DNA from: a bacterium
Lineage (GTDB): Bacteria; Sumerlaeota; Sumerlaeia; MVZB01
Length of the DNA: 10,632 nucleotides
Direction of reading: 5' to 3'
NCBI GenBank assembly: GCA_023480605.1
Contig: JAMCWS010000347.1
Location: 1 to 10,632 of the forward strand
Shown: one piece after another, positions 6,971-10,632 of the stretch
Numbering within the stretch: the first letter of the stretch is position 1
How the letters are laid out: each line of letters begins with the position of its first letter
Translations under genes and position numbers: made by a program
The notes under the pieces: model-generated
Told to the model about the DNA's origin: nothing
The model's database searches: none
Seen by the model: the letters and a program-made list of their open reading frames with translations, nothing else

Positions 6971-7078
6971 ACAACCATCCACCTCGCTTCACCATGGCGA
7001 ATCATCTTGGCGGGTAGGGTGATCGAACAATCGACGGATCTTCCCTGACGAAGGTCCGGGAAAGGTTGACGCCGATCC

Positions 7079-7879
7079 ATGAAAACTCCGGAGAGTTATG
7101 AAGAAGCCACGCGCCGCGGTTGCGATTTGTTGAACCGAGGTGAGTATCAGCAAGCCGCCGATGCCTTCCGAGCCGCGCTCGAACAATCGCCGCGCAACGA
7201 CGTGGCGCTGGGCAACCTGGGAATCGCCCTCATGAAACTCGGCCAGCGCGGGGCCGCCGCGCGCGCCATCAGCGAGTATCTCAAGCTCCAGCCGGGAGAT
7301 GCCGCCGCCTGGGTGCGGTGGGGCATTTTATTGCGCGCCAACGGCCAGCCGGCCGACGCTCGCAAAGTTCTGGGTCGGGCGCTTCTGCTGGACAAACGCC
7401 ATGCCACGGCCTGGAAGGAACTGGGGCTGTGCTACCTGGAGGAAGGGCGGTCGGAGGAGGGATGCGAGGCATTACAGCGGGCGCTGACCATCAAGCCGGA
7501 TTACGTCGCCGCCTGCTGCGCGCTGGCCCGCCATTACGAAGAGGCCGACCAGCCCGGACCCGCCATTCAGGTTTGCACCAACGGCTTGCACAAGACGCCG
7601 ACGGAGCACCGCGGACCGATCTACGGCCTGCTGGGCATGCTTTACGCGCAGACCGGAGAACTGGACCTTGCCCGGATTTCCCTGGAGGAGGCCATCGCCC
7701 AGGGAGAGGCCGCCCCGGCGCTGCTCTTTGAACTGGGCCGCGTCAACCTGCGGCTGGACCAACCCGAAGCGGCGCAGCGCCAGTGGATCGCTTTGGACTC
7801 GATGGGTTCGGAATACGCGGTCCGGCTGCATCGCCTCATCGACCAGGTCGCCGCCAAGGCTCATGGCCCGTCGCAATGA
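7079..7879 (+). CDS. Tetratricopeptide-repeat protein
   Basis: A 266-residue protein built almost wholly of TPR helix pairs, which usually form a protein-binding superhelix. Units of 34 residues can be placed at about 8-41, 42-75, 76-109 and 110-143, with less regular ones up to about 247. Typical TPR residues are visible: ALGNLGIALMKLGQ, AWVRWGILLRANGQPADA, AWKELGLCYLEEGRSEEGCEALQRAL and a closing P at repeat ends. No signal peptide or membrane segment is seen, so it is probably cytoplasmic. There is no attached enzymatic domain. ATG 7079 is the first start after an in-frame TGA at 7067; the only ribosome-site-like stretch (AAAGG, 7061-7065) is rather far, so initiation may be weak. It is the first of three rightward genes; the 119-bp gap to the next does not settle whether they form one operon. 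Its partner and role cannot be inferred. Confidence 0.9.
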   Translation: MKTPESYEEATRRGCDLLNRGEYQQAADAFRAALEQSPRNDVALGNLGIALMKLGQRGAAARAISEYLKLQPGDAAAWVRWGILLRANGQPADARKVLGRALLLDKRHATAWKELGLCYLEEGRSEEGCEALQRALTIKPDYVAACCALARHYEEADQPGPAIQVCTNGLHKTPTEHRGPIYGLLGMLYAQTGELDLARISLEEAIAQGEAAPALLFELGRVNLRLDQPEAAQRQWIALDSMGSEYAVRLHRLIDQVAAKAHGPSQ

Positions 7880-7938
7880 TTCCTGGCTATTGCGTTTTGT
7901 TTTATCCGTGGCTAAAAAGTCGTCTTAACAGTCGACTC

Positions 7939-7978
7939 GTTGTAACACATCACTATGACCGCGAAATGGTGTTACTAC
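7939..7978. repeat. Inverted repeat GTTGTAACAC...GTGTTACTAC before the Gfo/Idh/MocA gene
   Basis: GTTGTAACAC (7939-7948) and GTGTTACTAC (7969-7978) are inverted copies with 9 of 10 positions matching and a perfect 7-bp core (GTAACAC/GTGTTAC). The gap is 20 nt, so arm centres are about 30 bp apart, near three helical turns. It ends 20 nt before ATG 7999, just upstream of the ribosome site. It could be a paired operator or a leader hairpin. Confidence 0.45.
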
Positions 7979-7998
7979 CGGTGGCGGAGAATCTTCCA

Positions 7999-9060
7999 AT
8001 GAACAAGCCTCTTCGTTACATTCACATCGGCGTGGGAGGATTTGGACAACACTGGTGTACGGCCGTTCTGCCGCGTCTCAGGGAACTGGGCCTGGCGGAG
8101 CCCGTCGCGGCGGTCGACATCAACCCCGACGCGCTGGGCAAGGCCAAATCGCAATTGGGCCTGAGCGACGAGCAACTATACACCCGCGCGGCGCAGGCGC
8201 TGGCCGAGCGAGAAGCCGATTTCATCGTCATTGTCGTTCCGCCCTCCATACATGAGGAAATGGTGGATCTGGCCGTGAAGCATGGTTGTCACATTTTGTC
8301 GGAAAAGCCGATCGCCGACACCATGGCGGCCTGCTGTCGCATTTACCGCAAGGTCATGAACGCGGGACTGAAGATGGCGGTGACCATGAGTCATCGATTC
8401 GATCAGGACAAGCAGACGCTGGAACGCGAGATCAAGAGCGGCCGGTATGGCCGGCTGAGCAGCCTGATCGGACGGAACACCTGGAATTGCCGCAAATTCG
8501 CCAGTTGGGGGAAGTACCGGCATGAGATCGCCGATCCCCTGTTGGTTGAAGGCACCGTGCATCACTTCGACATCATCCGCGCGCTCAGCGGCGCCGATGC
8601 CCAAACCGTTTACGCGGCCACGTGGAATCCGCCGTGGGGTGAATACGCGGGCGACTCGAACGGCCTGATCACGATGACGATGACCAACGGCGTTCGGGTG
8701 TTCTACGAAGGCAACAAGACGAGTGCGACCACGCTCAACGGTTGGGGGCGGGATTATTTTCGCGCCGAGTGCGAACTGGCAACCCTGGAGCTGGACAATC
8801 GCCGCCTGCGGATTATGAGCGACCTTGGCGGGGAACGCGTTGTTACGGAAAAGGAATTGGCGCGGCAACCCGCCTGGACCAATGCATGGCTGGCCGAATT
8901 ATTCGTGAACTGGCTCAACGGCGGCGCCCCGCCGCCGAATACGTTGGATGACAATATCCAGTGTTGCGCCCTGCTTTTCGCCGCGGTCGAATCCGCTCAT
9001 ACCGGCCGTGTCATCGACGTCCAGGATTTTCTCAGGACGAACACGAGCGCCGTCGCGTAG
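7999..9060 (+). CDS. Gfo/Idh/MocA family NAD(P)-dependent oxidoreductase
   Basis: A cytoplasmic dehydrogenase of 353 residues from the family that includes glucose-fructose oxidoreductase and inositol dehydrogenase; such enzymes oxidise or reduce sugars, inositols and related compounds. The N-terminal Rossmann fold shows GVGGFG (11-16, GxGxxG) and ends strand 2 in Asp40 (AAVDINPDA), which favours NAD over NADP. The family's EKP motif is at 102-104 (LSEKPIA). In the C-terminal domain GTVHHFD at 185-191 gives the H-x-x-D signature (His188, Asp191). Length is normal for the family. There is no Tat or Sec leader, unlike many exported relatives in PVC genomes. I chose ATG 7999 because GGAG lies 9 nt before it and the Rossmann strand begins seven residues later; ATG 7966 is in frame but inside the inverted repeat. 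The stop is TAG at 9058-9060. The substrate is unknown; neighbouring sugar genes suggest a carbohydrate. Confidence 0.93.
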   Translation: MNKPLRYIHIGVGGFGQHWCTAVLPRLRELGLAEPVAAVDINPDALGKAKSQLGLSDEQLYTRAAQALAEREADFIVIVVPPSIHEEMVDLAVKHGCHILSEKPIADTMAACCRIYRKVMNAGLKMAVTMSHRFDQDKQTLEREIKSGRYGRLSSLIGRNTWNCRKFASWGKYRHEIADPLLVEGTVHHFDIIRALSGADAQTVYAATWNPPWGEYAGDSNGLITMTMTNGVRVFYEGNKTSATTLNGWGRDYFRAECELATLELDNRRLRIMSDLGGERVVTEKELARQPAWTNAWLAELFVNWLNGGAPPPNTLDDNIQCCALLFAAVESAHTGRVIDVQDFLRTNTSAVA

Positions 9061-9285
9061 AACCTTGCGCGCGACGCCCGCACATGTCGAGCGGCCGGCG
9101 CGCAGGGCGGATACTATTTGGGTGCAATTGGCGCCCGGAAGTGATATGCAGTGGCGTGTGGCCGCGATTGCGCCGCGCCCGGCCGGACTGCTGATAACGG
9201 GCATCCGGCGACCCGCCGCCTGGCGCGAGTGGCTGGCCGTCAACCCATCCCCGGCAGCAATGCCGCCCCGATCCGGAGTGTTTAG

Positions 9286-10452
9286 ATGAATGTCGCAGTC
9301 ATTGGAACCGGTTACGTCGGTCTGGTCACCGGCGTCGTATTCGCCGACCTGGGCAACGAGGTCAATTGCGTCGACAAGGAGCCCACCAAGGTCGCGCGCC
9401 TGAGCCGCGGCGAGCCGACGATCTACGAGCCGGGGCTGAAGGAGATGTTGGGGCGCAACCTCGAAGACCGGCGCCTCAACTTCACCAGCGACGTCGAGGC
9501 GGCCGTGTCCAAAAGCGACGTGGTCTTCATCGCCGTCGGCACGCCTCCCAAGAATGACGGCGAGACGGACCTGAGCCAGGTCGAAGCGGCGGCGCTGGCC
9601 ATCGCGCGCTGCATCGACCGCGTAAAGGTGATCGTCAACAAGAGCACCGTGCCGGTGGGCACGGGCAACCTCGTGCGCGACATCATCCTCAAGAATCAGC
9701 GCCGCCGCATCGATTTCGACGTCGTCTCCAACCCCGAGTTCCTGCGCGAGGGATCGGCCATCCAGGACACCCTTCAGCCCGACCGCATCATTATCGGCGC
9801 TCCCAGCAAGACGGTCGCGATGACGCTGCTGGAACTCTACGCCCCGCTTGAACGCCCGATGCTGATCACCGACGTCGCCAGCGCCGAGATGATCAAGTAC
9901 GCCTCCAATGCCTTCCTGGCCACCAAGATCAGTTTCATCAACGCCATCGCCGACTTGTGCGAACGCGTTGGCGCCGACGTGCTCCAGGTGGCCAAGGGCA
10001 TGGGTTACGACTCGCGCATCGGCGCGGCCTTCCTGCAGGCCGGCCTTGGCTACGGCGGCTCCTGTTTCCCGAAAGACACCCTGTCGCTCATGCACACCAC
10101 CCGGGTGTTCAGCGAGTCCAATCCGCTGCTCAACGCCGTCGTCGACATCAACGACACGCGCGTACCGCGCTTCTGCGGCCGGATCGCGGCGCGCCTGGCC
10201 CCGCTCAAGGGGCGGAAGATCGGCATGCTGGGCCTGGCCTTCAAACCCAATACCGACGACCTGCGCGAAGCCAAAAGCCTGGAGATTGCCCGCTTCCTGC
10301 TGGAGCGGGGGGCCAGCGTCCGCGCTTATGATCCGGTGGCGATGGAGGGCGCCAAGGCCCTCGTTCCCGCCATCGAGATGGCCGAAAACGCCTACGCCGC
10401 CGCCGAGGGGGCCGATGCGCTCGTGATCGTCAACCGAGTGGAACGAGTTTAA
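9286..10452 (+). CDS. ugd: UDP-glucose 6-dehydrogenase, C-terminus lost to a frameshift
   Basis: Ugd oxidises UDP-glucose to UDP-glucuronate with two NAD+, in the cytoplasm, for exopolysaccharide or glycan synthesis. Seen: the Rossmann start MNVAVIGTGYVGLVTG, FIAVGTPP (81-88), NKSTVPVGT (118-126), SNPEFLREGSA (148-158; Glu151), EMIKYASNAF (201-210; Lys204, Asn208), GYGGSCFPKD (255-264; catalytic Cys260, Asp264) and FKPNTDDLREA (319-329). All catalytic positions are present. The start is clear: GGAG lies 7 nt before ATG 9286. As read, the frame ends at 388 residues with a foreign VNRVERV tail. Removing one A at 10432/10433 restores VTEWNEFKLLNL and continues to a stop at 10612, giving 441 residues, the usual family length. 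So the gene carries a one-base insertion or a sequencing/assembly error. The gap to the preceding gene is 225 bp. Confidence 0.93.
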   Translation: MNVAVIGTGYVGLVTGVVFADLGNEVNCVDKEPTKVARLSRGEPTIYEPGLKEMLGRNLEDRRLNFTSDVEAAVSKSDVVFIAVGTPPKNDGETDLSQVEAAALAIARCIDRVKVIVNKSTVPVGTGNLVRDIILKNQRRRIDFDVVSNPEFLREGSAIQDTLQPDRIIIGAPSKTVAMTLLELYAPLERPMLITDVASAEMIKYASNAFLATKISFINAIADLCERVGADVLQVAKGMGYDSRIGAAFLQAGLGYGGSCFPKDTLSLMHTTRVFSESNPLLNAVVDINDTRVPRFCGRIAARLAPLKGRKIGMLGLAFKPNTDDLREAKSLEIARFLLERGASVRAYDPVAMEGAKALVPAIEMAENAYAAAEGADALVIVNRVERV

Positions 10453-10612
10453 ACTGCTCAACCTGGAGCGGCTTAAGGACCTGCTGGCCCAGCCGCTGAT
10501 CTTCGACGGCCGCAATCTCTACCAGCCCGAGCGCATGCAGCGCCTCGGCTTCGAGTACTACAGTATCGGGCGCGGTCCGGTCGGCGGCGCCGTGATGGCC
10601 GAGGCGCTGTAG
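10433..10612 (+). pseudogene. ugd: Displaced C-terminal part of Ugd (after +1 frameshift)
   Basis: In the shifted frame this reads TEWNEFKLLNLERL, then LIFDGRNLYQPERM and GFEYYSIGRG, ending with TAG at 10610-10612. These are the standard end blocks of UDP-glucose dehydrogenases (EWxxF, DxRN, GxxYxxIGR). It has no start of its own and is simply the last 59 residues of the preceding gene. Its conservation shows that the frameshift is either recent or an error in the read. Confidence 0.9.
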
Positions 10613-10632
10613 GCGAGGGCCGCGCGGGCATC

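Larger units (their letters stand above)
6543..7078. other. Divergent intergenic region between the hydrolase and TPR genes
   Basis: These 536 bases separate two divergent genes. They hold the Shine-Dalgarno of the hydrolase (6552-6558), a GC-rich hairpin (6827-6859), a terminator-like hairpin pointing left (6866-6895), an inverted GCAAC-TTTG-GTTGC (6931-6944), and a candidate rightward promoter (6941-6970). The minus-strand frames crossing the region lack family resemblance and are compositionally poor; one (ending at 6542) has a faint helix-turn-helix look but I do not call it a gene. The length and structure suggest regulated transcription of the hydrolase gene. Confidence 0.6.

Noticed and set aside
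6542..6982. Possible helix-turn-helix relic on the minus strand (GMPKKEVAHDMDISARAL)
   Set aside because: The phrase resembles a transposase or regulator HTH, and its stop overlaps the hydrolase ATG (TAATG), but the rest of the frame has no family features and no good start. The evidence is too thin for a gene or pseudogene call.
6543..6995. N-terminal extension of the hydrolase frame
   Set aside because: The extra 151 codons lack any domain or signal and precede a clear Shine-Dalgarno and signal peptide at 6542. They also run through the terminator-like hairpin.
7783..7998. Upstream extension of the Gfo/Idh/MocA frame
   Set aside because: It overlaps the end of the TPR gene in another frame and lacks a ribosome site; ATG 7999 has a good one and fits the family N-terminus.
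8948..9289. Plus-strand open frame of 113 codons ending at the ugd start
   Set aside because: It overlaps the last 113 bases of the Gfo/Idh/MocA gene and shows no recognisable domain; the overlap of its stop with the ugd ATG seems to be chance.
8899..10515. Minus-strand open frame of 538 codons
   Set aside because: It lies antisense to ugd and the end of the Gfo/Idh/MocA gene, whose families are certain. Its residue pattern (runs of H, R, A, G, D, V) is the usual antisense shadow in GC-rich DNA.

Overview
The window is about 10.6 kb of gene-dense, high-GC bacterial DNA (roughly 60-65% GC by eye). It uses the standard code and has Shine-Dalgarno-type starts (GGAG 7-9 nt before several ATGs). 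There are seven protein genes. A Tat leader and a Sec-type leader indicate a cell that exports enzymes. The gene mix (GPH sugar symporter, exported GH-A-type hydrolase, Gfo/Idh/MocA dehydrogenase, Tat-exported TIM-barrel protein) and an intergenic 'ACACGAAGACACCAAG' type repeat are typical of PVC-like or related lineages such as Planctomycetota, Lentisphaerota or Hydrogenedentota. That placement is inference; no marker here fixes the phylum.

Left part, minus strand: the N-terminal 412 codons of the mismatch-repair protein MutS (1-1237, running off the left edge). Then a 396-bp spacer holding an eroded intergenic repeat, a GPH-family sugar:cation symporter (1634-3121 or 3166), a 346-391-bp spacer with inverted repeats, a Tat-exported aldo/keto-reductase-like protein (3513-4445), and an exported GH42/GH14-like glycoside hydrolase (4668-6542).

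Middle: a 536-bp divergent spacer (6543-7078). It carries a good minus-strand terminator-like hairpin inside what should be the leader of the hydrolase gene, a second GC-rich hairpin, and a candidate sigma70 promoter facing right.

Right part, plus strand: a soluble TPR protein (7079-7879), a Gfo/Idh/MocA oxidoreductase (7999-9060) preceded by a notable inverted repeat, and UDP-glucose 6-dehydrogenase (9286 onward). A one-base insertion at 10432/10433 knocks the last 59 residues of that enzyme out of frame; the displaced tail continues intact to a stop at 10612.

Working together (inference): the exported hydrolase would release sugars outside the cytoplasm, the GPH symporter would import them, and the Gfo/Idh/MocA enzyme would oxidise sugar-type substrates inside. 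The Tat-exported AKR-like protein would act in the periplasm but seems to lack most of the AKR catalytic tetrad. Ugd makes UDP-glucuronate for polysaccharide. mutS is a housekeeping neighbour. There is no phage, CRISPR, IS element, tRNA or rRNA that I can support.
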